Both the position numbers and the translations under genes were made by a program. From positions 186,001 to 250,000 of the forward strand of contig WPIO01000111.1 in NCBI GenBank assembly GCA_009760855.2: a stretch of DNA of 64,000 nt, in the 5' to 3' direction. The notes below the pieces were generated by a model that searched no databases, had not been told where the DNA came from, and saw only the letters and a list, made by a program, of their open reading frames with translations. This DNA is from Cristatella mucedo. Taxonomy: Eukaryota; Bryozoa; Phylactolaemata; Cristatellidae. Below, piece after piece: positions 1 through 11,599 of this stretch; within the stretch, counting starts at the first letter, position 1; every line of letters starts with the position of its first letter.

Positions 1-1109
1 TGACGGCGGCGGAGCCGTTGTCGATGACCAGGTACGGCTTGACAGCCGGACCCCAGGCAAGCGAGAAGGCGCGACCTGGCGAGAGGCAGGAGAGCAAAGT
101 GGCAAGAAGAGCCTCGATTAGATGGGCGACCCAGAACCAGGTTGTGGTGAGCCGCTATTGCTTGCAATATCGGTCGGCAGTGGCTTAGGACGTGGCAGAC
201 GATCTCAGTCTCAGTGCGGCAAAGGCGGGCGGCACTTGGTGGTCGTTCTAGGGTATGACCGGATCCTAGTGGAGCCCACCGGCAGCAGGCCCAGGCGAGC
301 ACGGCGTACGAACCGCCAGGCCCGGAACGACAAGCCAAGACCCACGGTCTGAAACTGGTCTCGAACCTGTCCATGGCCAGGCAACGGCTTACTCTGCCCT
401 GAATGGTCTGGGCTGCCCAAGCCCGGCCTACAGCCAACCTGGCAAACTCAAAGTTTTGATAGGGCAACGCGAGGCACGAACGAGTGCTCCATCTCGTTGG
501 GGCTGGTTGAGACCACCAGGACGTACGAGCCGGCCAGCATATTCGGCAGGAGAGACGCTTAAAGCATCGTCCAGCATCCGCCCACAGCGAGGCTTGGCCG
601 ATCCTGTTTCCTGGGTTGAATGCACCCAGTGCTCAGGTACAGCAAGCACTGCTTGTCAGACGAAGGTGTGCTGCCCAAGCTGTCAACCGCCCTTTAGAGG
701 TCGTGGCATGCGACACCTCGCATGCACTCGTCAGAGGAGCACAGCATGCAGCAGGCCTGGGTGACTCGGAAGGATCGCCGAGTGGGTCGAGTAGCGCACG
801 AGACCAAGGCCTCCGGCTGAGCACGGTGCGAACTGAAAGTCTGTCGAGCTGAAGTTCGGCAAGACGCATGCGGATCGGCAGAACTGCTCAAGAGCCTTCT
901 CGGCCGGAAGCAGGGCAGCCTTAAACAACAGAGCCTTAAACGACAGAGGTAATCAAGCTGTGGCAGAAGGAATGTCCGCAGGGCATCGAGCTTTTGCCAG
1001 GGTGCTAGAAGGCTTGCCTGCTGTTAGCAAAGGTCAAGGGATGAACAGGCCTGCTCAAATTGGCAGAAGTGCATTATCGGCTATCACCTCGGCTTGCAGT
1101 TGGCAATAG
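1..1109. other. Unassigned moderately GC-rich DNA
   Basis: I see no recognisable gene here. The short open frames on both strands overlap each other, have no domain signature and no codon pattern, and look like chance frames in GC-rich sequence. No transposon terminus was recognised. Confidence 0.5.
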
Positions 1110-1200
1110 AGGATAGCCCAAGTAAGTGCAGGATTCGAACCTACGACCTCGGTGGTGAAGAGCACGAGCACCTTAAGCTTTTTGCCTATCGCTGTGCAGT
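1110..1200 (-). repeat. tRNA-derived SINE head fragment (type S3)
   Basis: Read on the minus strand, the segment carries a perfect Pol III B-box-like motif (GGTTCGAATCC) preceded by a GAGGTCGTA stretch and a TTAAGGTGCTCG A-box-side segment. Similar but more decayed copies lie near 44,640-44,730 and 47,555-47,625. The tail is not recognisable, so this is called a fragment. Confidence 0.45.
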
Positions 1201-1279
1201 GACTTCAATGTTGCAGTGTGTGCCAGCCAGCAAGGCCATCGAACTCAGCCGGCTGTGCCTCTCTAGGGCTTCGGTACCT

Positions 1280-1293
1280 GGGGGGGGGGGGGG
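1280..1293 (+). repeat. Poly-G run (G14)
   Basis: Fourteen consecutive G followed by A and GGG; a mononucleotide tract that could form a G-quadruplex on the plus strand. No gene is attached to it. Confidence 0.8.
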
Positions 1294-1454
1294 AGGGCGA
1301 TCCAGCTCCTCGTGACGTCAGATATCACTGCTGGCTTCGTCGAGAAATAGTAAAACGTCAACGACTTTAAAGGTCGACGATTCGGCTGCACCGGAAGCTT
1401 CACACGGTTAAAGGGCCCTGGCGACAGTCACTTACCACTTATATGATAAGCAGA

Positions 1455-3845
1455 TATAATAATAATAACAATAATAATAATAATGCACTTGATAAAGCGC
1501 CCTCAGAGAACTCAATCTCTTTCTAGGCGATTTACATTTGCTGCAAAGGGAAATGCAATTGAAGGGTGAGTAATATCATGCTTGATAAACAAACAACATG
1601 AATAACATGGTTAGGGGTGACATGCACAGGGTCAGCATGCAAATGTGGTTAGTGGCAGCATTCACAGTGTCAGCACGCATAGCACATCAAGGACCAATCA
1701 CAAGGACCCACAAAAGGCTGTCTTAAATATGTGTGTTTTTAAGTTTTTTTTAAATGTGGTCAAGTCAGGGGATGTTCTGGCGAAAGTCGGGAGGGAGTTC
1801 CAGGCTTTGGAAGCATACGAACTAAATGCACGGTCTCCAAAGGATTTTAGGTTTGTACGAGGTATTGGTAGACTGTTGGATTCCGAAAAGCAGGGTACGA
1901 TGCTTGGCCTGATGGGGGAGTATATCGGAGAAATAGGCTGGGGCGAAAGAATGAAGTGACCTAAAAGTGAGCGACAAAACCTTGAAGTCAATCCGTTGCT
2001 TGACTGGCAGCCAGTGCAGGTCAGCAAGAAGTGGTGTGATGTGGCAACTGCGACGCACACGACAGACAAGCCTAGCTGCAGAGTCTTTTGTCAGCTGCAA
2101 TCGCATGATCGCACATGTTGATAGGCCAGTAAGCAGTGATTGAAGTCAAGACGGGATGTCATGAATGCATGGACCAACTTAGACGTAGTATCCTTATCTA
2201 AACAAGCCTGAATTTTAGCAATGTTATGTAGCTGAAAGTAGGCAGAGTTGACTGTGGAGCTGATGTGGTCTTCTAACGAGAGGTCGCTTTGGAATATGAC
2301 ACCTAGATTTTGAGCTGATTCAACAGGAGATAGGCTGGCAGAGCCAATTTTGAGCGTCAGCCTTTCCAATTTCTGAATCACACTGGGTTCGCCAATAACT
2401 AGTAAGTTAGTTTTATCATCGTTTAGTTTTAGAAAATTTGCTGCCATCCAGTGCAGATGTCATCAATACATGCAGCGAGTGAGTTGAGAGAATTTGAGGT
2501 GCTCGAAGGCTGGGAGGGATTAAAGCAAGGGTGCAAGTGAGTGTCATCCGAATAGAAGTGAAAGCCTAGATTGTGTTTGGCAAATCACATCAGCAAGAGG
2601 GAGAGTATAAACCGTGAAAAGAACCGGACCTAGCACGGAGCCCTGAGGTACCCCATATTTCAGAGGTGCCTCGGATGATCTTTGTCCGTTCACGTCAATA
2701 CTCAGAAGTCCCCCACTGAGATAGGTTCTGAACCATTGCAGAGCAGTGCCAGTGATAACCAGTCGAGATGAGAGGCGCTCTAGAAGATCTTTGTGATCGA
2801 TAGTATCAAAAGCTGCCGAAAGATCGAGCAAAACAAACAGAGACACTCTACCCATGTCTGCATTCCTAAGTAGGTCGTTGTATACCCTAAGCAATGCTGA
2901 CTCTGTAGAGTGATTAGCTCTAAAGCCAGACTGGAACTTATTAGCAAGGTGTGAGGTTTCAATATATGAGTTCAGCTGGTCTGCCACGACCCGTTCTGGT
3001 GTCTTTGATAAGAATCGTAGAAGGGAGACTGGGCGGTAGTTGCTCAAGTTCTCTTGGTCTAGTGTCGCTTTCTTGAGAAGTGGCCTGACTACAGCTTTTT
3101 TGAAAGGTGCTGGGACATGACCTGAGGCTAATAACATATTAAGGATGTTAGTTATGCATGGTAGCAGCAGATCAATGCAACGTAGGAGCAGAACAGTGAG
3201 AATAGGGTCCAGAGGACTTGTTGTCTTCTTTGGTTGGGATACGACCTTCAGGACCAGATCACTAGTGACCTGCTTAAATGCAGACATTGAGGTGCAGCCA
3301 GGAATCGGGGAACAGCATTCTAGTGGGGATGTTGTCATTGCAGGGATGGACTCCCTGATCTTGTCTATCTTCTGCACAAGGAATCGAGAGAAGCGATCGG
3401 CTAGATCATCACAAGGATCATCAGGTAAGGAGCTAATCTGGCAGTGGTTGATGAGATGGTTTATCGTCGACATCAGCATTTTTGGATTGTGCATTTGTGA
3501 TTCAGCATTTTCTTTTATAGAAGCTAGACTTGGCCTTTGCTAGGATCGATTGGTACGACCTACAGTAGTATTCATATGCCTGTCGATGGACAGTCAGTCC
3601 TGATCTTTTGTATGCTTTTTCAAGCTTGTGCTTAGTAGACCTGGCTAGTTTAATGTCTTTGGTAAACCATAGGCTGTCTTGGCGGGGGCGCACAGTGCGC
3701 TTTGTCAGAGGTGCAATCTCGTCGAGCGTTTCAGCTAGTGTCGTGTTGTAGCTATCTATAAATGATGACAGATCGAAGGGAGGACTGAGCAGCAGAGGTG
3801 AAGCAGATATTCTCGCACGGACAGCATCGATGTCAAGGGATATAG
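1455..3845 (-). mobile_element. Family A non-LTR retrotransposon (CR1/L2 group), 5'-truncated
   Basis: The 3' end is the (ATT)n-type tract at 1455-1485 followed inward by the conserved terminal stem-loop of this family (complement of GCGCCTAGAAAGAGATT ... TTCTCTGAGGGCGC). Upstream in minus orientation come the RT C-terminal region (1698-2106), thumb/palm (2091-2447), the palm and fingers (2544-3494) and the linker between endonuclease and RT (3502-3693). Coding is split into frames by small indels and stops, so this copy is dead. The endonuclease domain is missing (5' truncation near 3845), as is usual for LINEs. A second family A tail lies just beyond at 3881. Confidence 0.88.
2544..3494 (-). 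pseudogene. Family A reverse transcriptase fragment
   Basis: A 316-residue open stretch covering RT fingers and palm. It shows the non-LTR RT landmarks: NYRPVSLL, the motif A block LLDLSAAFDTIDH with its catalytic Asp, and the motif B block GVPQGSVLGPVLF. The frame is lost just before the YADD box. This enzyme would copy the LINE RNA at a nicked chromosomal target. It has no intact start or end, so it is a relic and not a gene. The CR1/L2 grouping is from motif style and the ATT-rich tail; Rex1 or a related clade is possible. Confidence 0.85.
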
Positions 3846-3880
3846 CTTATCACTGCCAGTAGGTGAGGGGGAAATCGAGA

Positions 3881-3962
3881 ATAATAATATAATAATAATA
3901 CATTCGATGTAGCTCCATCAGAGTACTCAATCTCTGTCTAGGCAGTTTACATTTTCCAGAAT
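3881..3962 (-). mobile_element. Family A LINE 3' tail, short copy
   Basis: An ATA/ATT-rich tract is followed by a diverged copy of the family A terminal stem-loop (CATCAGAGTACTCAATCTCT ... AGGCAGTTTACATTT). Only about 80 bp remain, a typical very short 5' truncation. Confidence 0.7.
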
Positions 3963-4465
3963 GCCTGCTACCGGACTCGACAGAATCCGGCTGGGTCGTG
4001 AAGGCAAGCACCTGTAGGTCTAGGATAAATTCCCTGGGGCAGCGTGAAGTGATCGGCAGACAGCGGCAGACGACGACTGCGACGCCGAATCGTGGCCGAT
4101 CTGGACTCACAAAGCATGACCTTAGGCGAAATTACGGCACTGATTTATGTACAGGGGAGGACAACCCCCAGAAATAGCTGGCCATCGCCAGAGTAACTCG
4201 AAAGGTAGCTACCGTCTGTTGTTTCGGAGTAAGAATTTCATCAAGGATGAGAATACCTACCTACGCATTTTGCATGTAGGGGCAAGACCCGCAATATTTT
4301 CAAGTAGGTGGACTAGACCAACAATAAACAAACAATTACAGCGCAAAAATTATAGTGTTTACTCGGTGCGAACTTGAGAGAGTTATTCGTTGAGTGGGAT
4401 TACGACACAATTTACTAATTGGCGACGGACGTGGAGCGGAAGAAGAGAAGGCGGCCTAGTTCGCT
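3963..4465. other. Unassigned DNA
   Basis: No coding signature or repeat terminus recognised; it separates a family A tail from a family B LINE 3' end. Confidence 0.4.
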
Positions 4466-4860
4466 GCATCGAGGCACCTCCGTCTGTAACTCCACGAAGA
4501 CTATGTAGGTGTTATGCAGGAGAGTGTTCTCTGGCTCACTGAAAGCCGTGGCGGCTTTCAGTAGACATCCGGTATTCAGTAGATATCCGGTATTTAGTAG
4601 GTATCCGGATTCAGTAGATATCCTACAGACTGCATTTCGCGCAACTAAGAAATTGAGAAGCATAGCTGAGTCAGGAGAGCAGTTGAGCTAGTCAGTAGCA
4701 TGGAGGTAGCTCAGGACAGCTGGAAAGGATATTCCAAAGTAGGCAGCGGGAAAGCAAGCGTCGCGTAGGAATTGTGGAAGTGATTTTCGCAGTCTAGGAC
4801 CAGCAGAGCGAAAGCTCCAGTCGCCAACGGTTCTTAAGCGGAGAAATACTTTTGAATGTG
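4466..4860 (-). mobile_element. Family B LINE 3' end, decayed
   Basis: Minus-strand copy of the family B 3' region: it starts with the complement of the conserved end (ACCTCCGTCTGTAACTCCAC), then the 3' UTR and the RT C-terminal codons around 4735-4855. The UTR contains a local tandem expansion at 4558-4622. Confidence 0.78.
4558..4622 (+). repeat. Short tandem repeat within LINE B 3' UTR
   Basis: Four imperfect units of about 16-18 bp of the form TTCAGTAGATATCCGGTA occur in a row. Other family B copies lack this expansion, so it arose after insertion. Confidence 0.7.
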
Positions 4861-4953
4861 CATTTCTTAGCGGTGTTTCGTCCTCAGAAAATAATAAATG
4901 AAACGGCTACTGCATCGTCCATACTAAAGTTAGATCGCTACGACAGTTAATTG

Positions 4954-5692
4954 TGCATTGGGGCAGCTCTAGGGTTAGCCACGATACGAGCCCTTGTCTT
5001 AGTAGATTCGACTAGGGTGCCTAGTATTGACGACCCGGCTCTAAGTCCACCAAGCTCAGGTTAGAACGGAGCTTTGTGCAGGCGATGCGGGTGTTGAATG
5101 GACCGACTAATGTGCTTGCCATGGTGGGTTCGACTCGGACACCGGGTGTCGACCCGCTGAAGTTAAAATGGAGCCTGACACAGACGATGCAGTCAGGATG
5201 TGCTAGCTGGCGCAGGAGCCATCTAATAGGCTACTGGCGGAAACGAATAGGCCTGAGAACGGACACCGAGACCGGGTGGGGGGTCCGAGAAAATAGCAGC
5301 TACGCGCGAGGCGTTCAGATGAGAGAGAATATAATGGTGACGACTGACAGAGCTCGGAGCTATAGCTTCCCTAGTCGATGCGCGACTACGCTTCGAGAGC
5401 ACGAAAGTCGAACTACAGTGACGAACAGCAAAGTGCAACTTAGACTGCACAGTTTTGTTCTGCCGACTACTCAGTTAGCTGCTCATATGTTGGGCTGCTG
5501 TAGCGATCCGCCATCGGGGTCGGGACCGTCGCTGGCGACGCGCGCGTCGGGTAGTTTATTATACTCGGGCTTCGGTAGTTCTTCGTCTAGTTTAACTACG
5601 TCAGTCCGGTTTGCGCCGCGTAAAGCGCTTGCGCCGGCGCGTAACTACTTACAAGTTTAGGCTACTTACAGGCTCACAATAAACTGTCACTG
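4954..5692 (+). mobile_element. LTR of a retroelement, left copy (plus)
   Basis: This block aligns throughout with the reverse complement of 6690-7936, apart from a LINE inserted in the latter. It starts with TGCA and has a TATA-like box (TATAAT, 5330-5335), an AATAAA signal at 5678-5683 and a tRNA-like primer binding site directly after it (5694-5711). That order is U3, R, U5, PBS. The matching right copy has TATAAA (7547-7552), AATAAA (6726-6731) and a PBS-like site at equivalent places, which supports a real LTR. No gag-pol coding was found, so the superfamily is unknown. Confidence 0.7.
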
Positions 5693-5693
5693 T

Positions 5694-5711
5694 CGGCGCC
5701 CAGATGCGGCC
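5694..5711 (+). promoter_or_regulatory. Primer binding site-like sequence after left LTR
   Basis: The segment CGGCGCCCAGATGCGGC resembles the lysine-tRNA-type PBS (GGCGCCCA followed by a TGnGGC step). The inverted right copy has GGCACCCAGTCGTGGCC at the corresponding place (about 6698-6715, minus). Confidence 0.5.
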
Positions 5712-5969
5712 GCTTGCTTTTTAACCGCACTGCAGCACTGCATTACGTCGTCCGCCGGTGGTTGACGAACGTCTCTTCGGTTACAGTTGCACCAACCAGC
5801 TCGGCTGCAGCCGCTTAGTTGTTTGGGTTGTGCGTGGAGGCCGGCTCTCCTGCGCCACAACGTGGCTGTGCGCGCCACAGAGGGGCTTCGCGCGCGAGCG
5901 CTTGGCTTCGGGGGCAGGGGGCGGGGGTGCGGTCGGGTATTAGCCACCTCCAGGCTGCGCCGCTGGCGG

Positions 5970-6020
5970 GTTGCTCACTGACGTTCCCCCGCGTAGTTGC
6001 GGGGAACGTCAGTGAGCAAC
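5970..6020. repeat. Perfect 20-bp inverted repeat (hairpin)
   Basis: The arm at 5970-5989 (GTTGCTCACTGACGTTCCCC) is the exact reverse complement of 6001-6020, with an 11-nt loop (5990-6000). It sits in the internal segment between two inverted LTRs, eight bases before a long (CT)n tract. Confidence 0.95.
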
Positions 6021-6024
6021 GCTA

Positions 6025-6600
<576 letters not shown>

Positions 6601-6689
6601 TAACCTGATAAAGTTTGCAACCGCGCAGAAGCTCGTCCGCCGGCTCTCTACCGGTGGACGGTGTAGTGCAGCGCTGCAGAGCGGTTAAA

Positions 6690-7936
6690 ACACAAGCGGC
6701 CACGACTGGGTGCCGAAAGCAACAATTTATTGTGGGCCTGTTAGTAGTGGTTACGCGCCGGCGCAAGCACTTTACGCGGCGCGCACCGGACCGGTGGAGT
6801 TAACTGCGCGAGTACTCCCGAAGCCCGACTACAATAAGCTACCACACGCCTGCGTCGCTAGCGATGGTCCCGACCCCAAAGGCAGACCGCTACAGCACCT
6901 CAATGTAATGTATCTCCGTCTGTAACTCCACAAAGTCATAAAGACCATGTGGGTGTTACGCATGAGAGTATTGAATAGCGCACTCACAGCCTAAGCGGCT
7001 TTCGGTTCGCATTTGGTAGCCAACAGACTTCGTCTCACGAAACAAAGAGAAAGTGGGAAGCATAGCACAGTCAGGAGAGCAGTTGAGTTAAAGAGTAGCA
7101 TGGAAGTAGCAGCTCAGGACCGCTGCAAAGAATGAGCCATAGTCGGCAGTAGGAGAGTAGTTGTCGTTGCGTGAGAATTGTGGAAGCGAGTTCCGCAGTC
7201 TAGGACTTGCAGAGCTAAAGCTTCTGTCGCCAACGGTCTTTAAGTAGAGGAATGGAACAGCTAATTTATTGTCCACACAGGACCTGAGGGCGCGAACTAG
7301 CTGAAACTGATGCAGCAGTTCAGCTAGGTACAAAGGAGCCAAGCCGTGGCGGGCCTTGTGGGTCAGCGTAAGAACTTTGCTCTGTATCCGTTGCTTGAGC
7401 AGCAAACTGAATAGCCGGCAGAACGCAACCACGCAGTCCAAGTTGCACTTAGCTGTTCGTCGCCGTAGGTTCGACTCTCGTGCTCTCGAGGCGTAGTCTC
7501 GCATCGACTTCCGAAGCTGCCGCCCTGAGCTCAGTCAGTCCTCTCGTTTATACGCTCTCTCTGCCCGCTTGACCTTGAGCGTAGCTGCTTGTTTTGTCGG
7601 ACCCTAGCTCTCGATGTCTGTCCTCGGCCTATTCGCTGCTGCCTGTAATTTACTAGGTGACTCCTGCGCCAGCATGCCATCCTTTCGCTCCCTGTCTAAC
7701 GGAGTACAATAGTCGGTCCACGTCCTGACCGCTCTTCGTCTGACCAAGCTCCATTCTAACCTGAGCGGATCTCGCTGTCAAACTGACGCCTACTCCGCTC
7801 CCGGTTAACTAATGTGGACCCCACCCAATTCTACTTAGCTTGTCCACCGCTGCGGATTTCTCTATGTGCCCTAGTCAGACCCACTAAGGCTAGTTAGGGC
7901 TAGTATCGCGGCTAGCCTGAGAGCTGCTCCAGTGCA
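6690..7936 (-). mobile_element. LTR of a retroelement, right copy (minus), interrupted
   Basis: The reverse complement matches the left LTR from its first base (TGCACTGGAGCAGC at 7936) through the AATAAA at 6726-6731. Shared blocks include TCGAGAGCACGA, GCAACTT and CTTGCGCCGGCGCGTAAC. A family B LINE 3' end (6903-7397) interrupts it, so the LINE insertion is younger. A family A LINE piece abuts its outer end at 7938. Confidence 0.7.
6903..7397 (-). mobile_element. Family B LINE 3' end inserted in LTR
   Basis: It begins with the complement of the family B terminus (ATGTATCTCCGTCTGTAACT) and runs through the 3' UTR into codons of the RT C-terminus, with peptides such as FLYLKTVGDRSFSSASPRL and KARHGLAPLYLAELLHQF. 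LTR sequence continues on both sides, which gives exact insertion limits. Confidence 0.87.
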
Positions 7937-7937
7937 G

Positions 7938-8035
7938 TTTTTTGCCATCCATATGCGGATGTCAGCAATACGTGCAGCAAAGTGTGTAGAGAATTCGAAA
8001 CATCTGAGGGCTGGGAGGGCTGGAAGGAAATGTCT
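7938..8035 (-). mobile_element. Family A LINE RT fragment
   Basis: The complement of the palm region just after YADD is preserved (TTTTTGCCATCCATATGCGGATGTC and GAGGGCTGGGAGGG), matching the same part of copies at 13,960 and 27,850. Only about 100 bp remain. Confidence 0.7.
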
Positions 8036-8917
8036 AACAGGCTAAAAGGACGTAGCTTATCATGTACTAGATCTCTTGCTGCGCTTAGGTGTATGCACAT
8101 CACGAATCAGCATTTGAGGGCTGCAGCAGGCAATCCTTTGTCCCTCATCCAGCCGTGTCAGTAGACGCGAGCTAAATCTTCACCGTCCCTGCGAAACTGA
8201 GGCGGCAGAAAATCAGCACGTCTTTCTCGTTGTTTGATTTATTTTGTGTGCGTTGATAAAAGCGATGTTGTTCAGCGAAAGGCAGCAGCGAGGCTGGGGC
8301 AGCGGCTGAATTTTTTGTTTGTCTTAGGCATAATATTAACAGGCCACCTCGATATAAATTTAGCGAAGGGAGAATTACTATGTGGAAATTACAGGTTACT
8401 GCTTGATTCGTGCTGTCTTTCGTCAATTCTGAGATTAAGTGCTTTCTCCTTGCATTTTCTCATTGTGTTGCTTAATTTTTTTCTCTTCAATTCTTAAAAT
8501 TATTTGAGCAGATTCAGGGCATGCTGCAGTCCCAGTCGATAGTGGGCATGCCAACTTACGTAACTGCTTTACAAAAAAGGCCGACTACAAGACCCTCAAT
8601 TTGCGAACCTGAAGACACAAGTTGTCAAGCCAGTCTTACAAGATTTGAGCGAACGTGTTCCAGCGCCCAAAGGACAGCTTGACATGCTACTACAGACTTA
8701 TCTCTTCCCTCATCCCCATCAGTCAATCTGAGTCAACCTTGCATTTAGGCCGTAAGGAAATATGAGCGACGACAAAGCCTTGATGGCTTCGTTAACCCGG
8801 CTAATTCGATTATAATAGGGAATCTGACTTTTCATCCGCTTGCATGTAAATATATGTCTATGCATATGCAAATTCCTGTACAAATAAGTAAAAAAATTAA
8901 AATAAAGTGTCTAGTGT

Positions 8918-8959
<42 letters not shown>

Positions 8960-9005
8960 GTATATATGTGTGTGTTAATTTAGATACAATTGTATGTGTT
9001 GGTTG
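8036..9005. other. Unassigned AT-rich DNA
   Basis: No gene or transposon recognised. The open frame at 8234-8497 (plus) is rich in Leu and Phe but has no family signature. A (CA)n tract lies near the end. Confidence 0.4.
8919..8953 (+). repeat. (CA)n microsatellite
   Basis: About 17 CA units followed by a short (TA)/TG tract (8954-8973). Confidence 0.95.
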
Positions 9006-9009
9006 TTTT

Positions 9010-9535
9010 TTGTAATGTGACGTAATGATATGCATCTCGGTCTGAAATTTGACAAAGCTGAAAGTTGATTGAAGAGGTGGTATGCTGGAGCTTTTTCTAC
9101 AGTGCACTCGTGAGTCAAGAGACTCTGGCTTCAGTCATAAAGAGAAAGTGAGAACGCTAGCTGATCCAGGAGGGTAGCCAAGTAAGTGAGTAGCTTGAAA
9201 ATAGAAGCTCAGACTGTCTGGAAAGGATGTGCCGTAGTCGGCAGCACACGGAATGTCGTTTACTAGGAACCAGAGTAGAGAGCTCCATCATATTGGACAT
9301 GTCGAGCTGAAGCTTCTGTCGCCATTGATACTCTTGATGCGAAGGAACGGGGCAAACAATTCATTATCAATAAAAGACCTGATGGTAAGATGGGGGACAA
9401 AACTGATGCCGAAGTTCATCTAGGTATGATAGAGCGAAACCGCGGCTGGCCTCATGGGTTAGAGCAGAACCTTTGAGTTTTATCAGATGGTCAACCGGAA
9501 GCCGTCGCAGGTTCTTCAGCAAAGAAGACGAGACA
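9010..9535 (-). mobile_element. Family B LINE 3' region, strongly decayed
   Basis: Colinear with other minus-strand B copies: ATGCATCTCGGTCTG at the end, AAAGAGAAAGTGAGAA, GAAGCTCAGACTGTCTGGAAAG, AGCTTCTGTCGCCA and GGCCTCATGGGTTAGAGC. Many indels show that it is older than the copies at 6.9 and 20.9 kb. Confidence 0.7.
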
Positions 9536-10180
9536 CTTGACTAAACCTCGGGAATACTTTTCCTAACCTGCGATTTATCTTCGTCAACAGTTGCAGAGAT
9601 TTTTTCGTTTATTCTTGCTTTTATTAAATGTTATTACTAACCATTTGAAGTGCTTCTTTACAAGCGTATGCAGTGTTTGAAAGCGATATAGTTATTTTAT
9701 GATGCTAGAAAATAGCTTACATGTAATGTGTTTAACATATACTTACACATATTTGCATGAAATTGACTCGCAGAACGGCATGAGTGAAGAAATCGAATAG
9801 GCTTCACCGGCTTCTAATGTAATCGACCAAGAATCGCTAGCCGAGTCACTGTGTCTGCCGCGGCTTCACTGAGGTCTTTTTTATCACTCTTTGCACCTTT
9901 CGAGATCCGCAGCACGGAACAGCTTGAACTGAAGATATTGCCCTACTGGAAGACATTGACGAACTTTCAGTTACGGCACGAGTCATAAACAGGAAGAAAT
10001 CTAACCAAACTTAAGAGACAAACTGGGGCTCATTTAGGAAGGAGCTCAGAAAAAGTGTATTTTGCAGTCCAATATCGACGCCAGTCCAATATAGTCGACG
10101 ATCGAAGACTTTGGCAATCAGTTTCGATTGCTAAAATTGAATCGAAAGGCATTTGAGTCGTCGGGATAAATCTTGAGGTT
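9536..10180. other. Unassigned AT-rich DNA
   Basis: No coding signature or repeat terminus recognised. Confidence 0.4.
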
Positions 10181-10352
10181 TGATGAGCCGTGATGGTAAC
10201 CTAGGTGAAGCGGTTGCTTTTCACGTTTTTCCGAAGTCGTGGGTTCGAGTCCTCCGATGGGCAAGCCTTTATTGCCACTGCAAGTGGCGGCGGTGGCCAT
10301 AAAGGCTCTTTGTCATTTTATAAAAGAGGCTGTTAAATCAGCTAATATTTGT
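10181..10352 (+). mobile_element. tRNA-derived SINE, family S1
   Basis: The head has a B-box (GTGGGTTCGAGTCC) and the body has the sequence shared with three other copies (34,240; 41,448; 54,835): ATTGCCACTGCAAGTGGCGG, CATAAAGGCTCTTTGTC, AGAGGCTGTTAAATCAGCTA. It is Pol III-type and non-coding. No LINE partner is evident from the tail, unlike family S2. Confidence 0.8.
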
Positions 10353-10559
10353 TTACTTATAAAGTCAGAACCTGCATTGCTGTACATCATTCCGCAGGTC
10401 AGAGGTAAGTTTCGTAACCACAAAATGATAAAGTAACTTGCGTCGGGCTACCTCATCGCGTGAGATCATTTTGCGATATTGTTCGAGGCACAGCTCCGCG
10501 AGCGCTGAACTTAACAGACTTTGCGATTCCCATAAGAAATCAGAGCCATCGGCGTCCCG

Positions 10560-10780
10560 AACAGACTGCACAGTCACACAAACTTGACTTTTCTTGCAAC
10601 CGCCACAGCGATTTCTGTGGCGTGCAATGGGAAGGCAAAATTGCACTGGCCCGTAGTCCAATCAATTTTGCATCGTGCTCGTCGGCAAACTAATTTCAGG
10701 TCGTTAAAAGCAAACTGTTTGGACTTGACCCTCTGGGACCCGATGTGATCAGAGATTGTATTTCCAAACAAGGTAAACTT
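10560..10780 (-). repeat. Repeat shared with 29,770-29,960
   Basis: On the minus strand this block encodes a peptide (FCLPIARHRNRCGGCKK in one frame, CNFAFPLHATEIAVAVARK in another) that matches the translated segment at 29,770-29,960. DNA identity is moderate (TTTTCTTGCAA, CAATGGGAA, GCAAAA). The second copy lies just downstream of the decayed gene at 30.0-30.75 kb, so both may belong to the same element family. No function can be given. Confidence 0.5.
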
Positions 10781-11265
10781 CCGAAGCGGCTATCGAGAGG
10801 TCAGCTCTATGGGCTCGCATCTGCTAATTCTAGTGTGGAGTAAAATTTCAATTTTATATTCTAGGCTATCCTCAAAGGGTTACGGACGACGCTGCTACAA
10901 ATGCCGAAATTCAGACTATCCCGTGATGGAGTAAAACCAATTGCTTCAAAAGCTAACCGATTATCATCGCTTCTTTAGCTTGCGGAATCAGGGTCTGCTT
11001 CCAGAAGAAAGGCTGCCGTCACTTTTTCTAAAATGATAATTGCAAAATTTCATCGGGGAGATGGCAAAGGCGGCACTACCGACCTTTAATCCAATGCCTC
11101 ATCGCGATCGTTTTAAGAAGTGCTTAGCGAGCTTAGAAGGATTCCAAGATATCTTTCGATAGAGCACCATTTCAAGCCTCCTATTTTAAATCTGTCTCCA
11201 GGAGCGATACAGTTGAGCAGTTTCGGGAAACCCAACTTCTCAAATGAGTTCTGAAAGCAGAGATA
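10781..11265. other. Unassigned DNA
   Basis: No gene or repeat terminus recognised. Confidence 0.4.
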
Positions 11266-11267
11266 CA

Positions 11268-11375
11268 ATAATAATATAGAGATAGAGACATACTAATAAT
11301 AATAACACACTCGATGAACCGCCACCAGAGAAGAACTCAATCTCTTTCTAGGCGCTTTATATTTGCTGCAAAGGA
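11268..11375 (-). mobile_element. Family A LINE 3' tail, short copy
   Basis: AAT-rich tract, then the complement of the family A stem-loop (GAACTCAATCTCTTTCTAGG, CGCTTTATATTTGCTGCAAA). It ends abruptly after about 100 bp. Confidence 0.75.
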
Positions 11376-11599
11376 GAGACGACCTACTTTAACAGACTTC
11401 ACAAGTCACACAAAAATGCTAACACTGAGCCGGGTCTTTCACCGTGACCTCGCAGAGGTCAAATGAGCTGCCTGAACCTCCTCTGCAAAAGGTATCACCA
11501 TCAATCATTATCGAATTCTGCTTATCTAAACACATAAAGATCTCATTCAGTCTGCAATGTGTGCCCTCCTCGTCATATAAAATCACCCGTAATCGCGAA

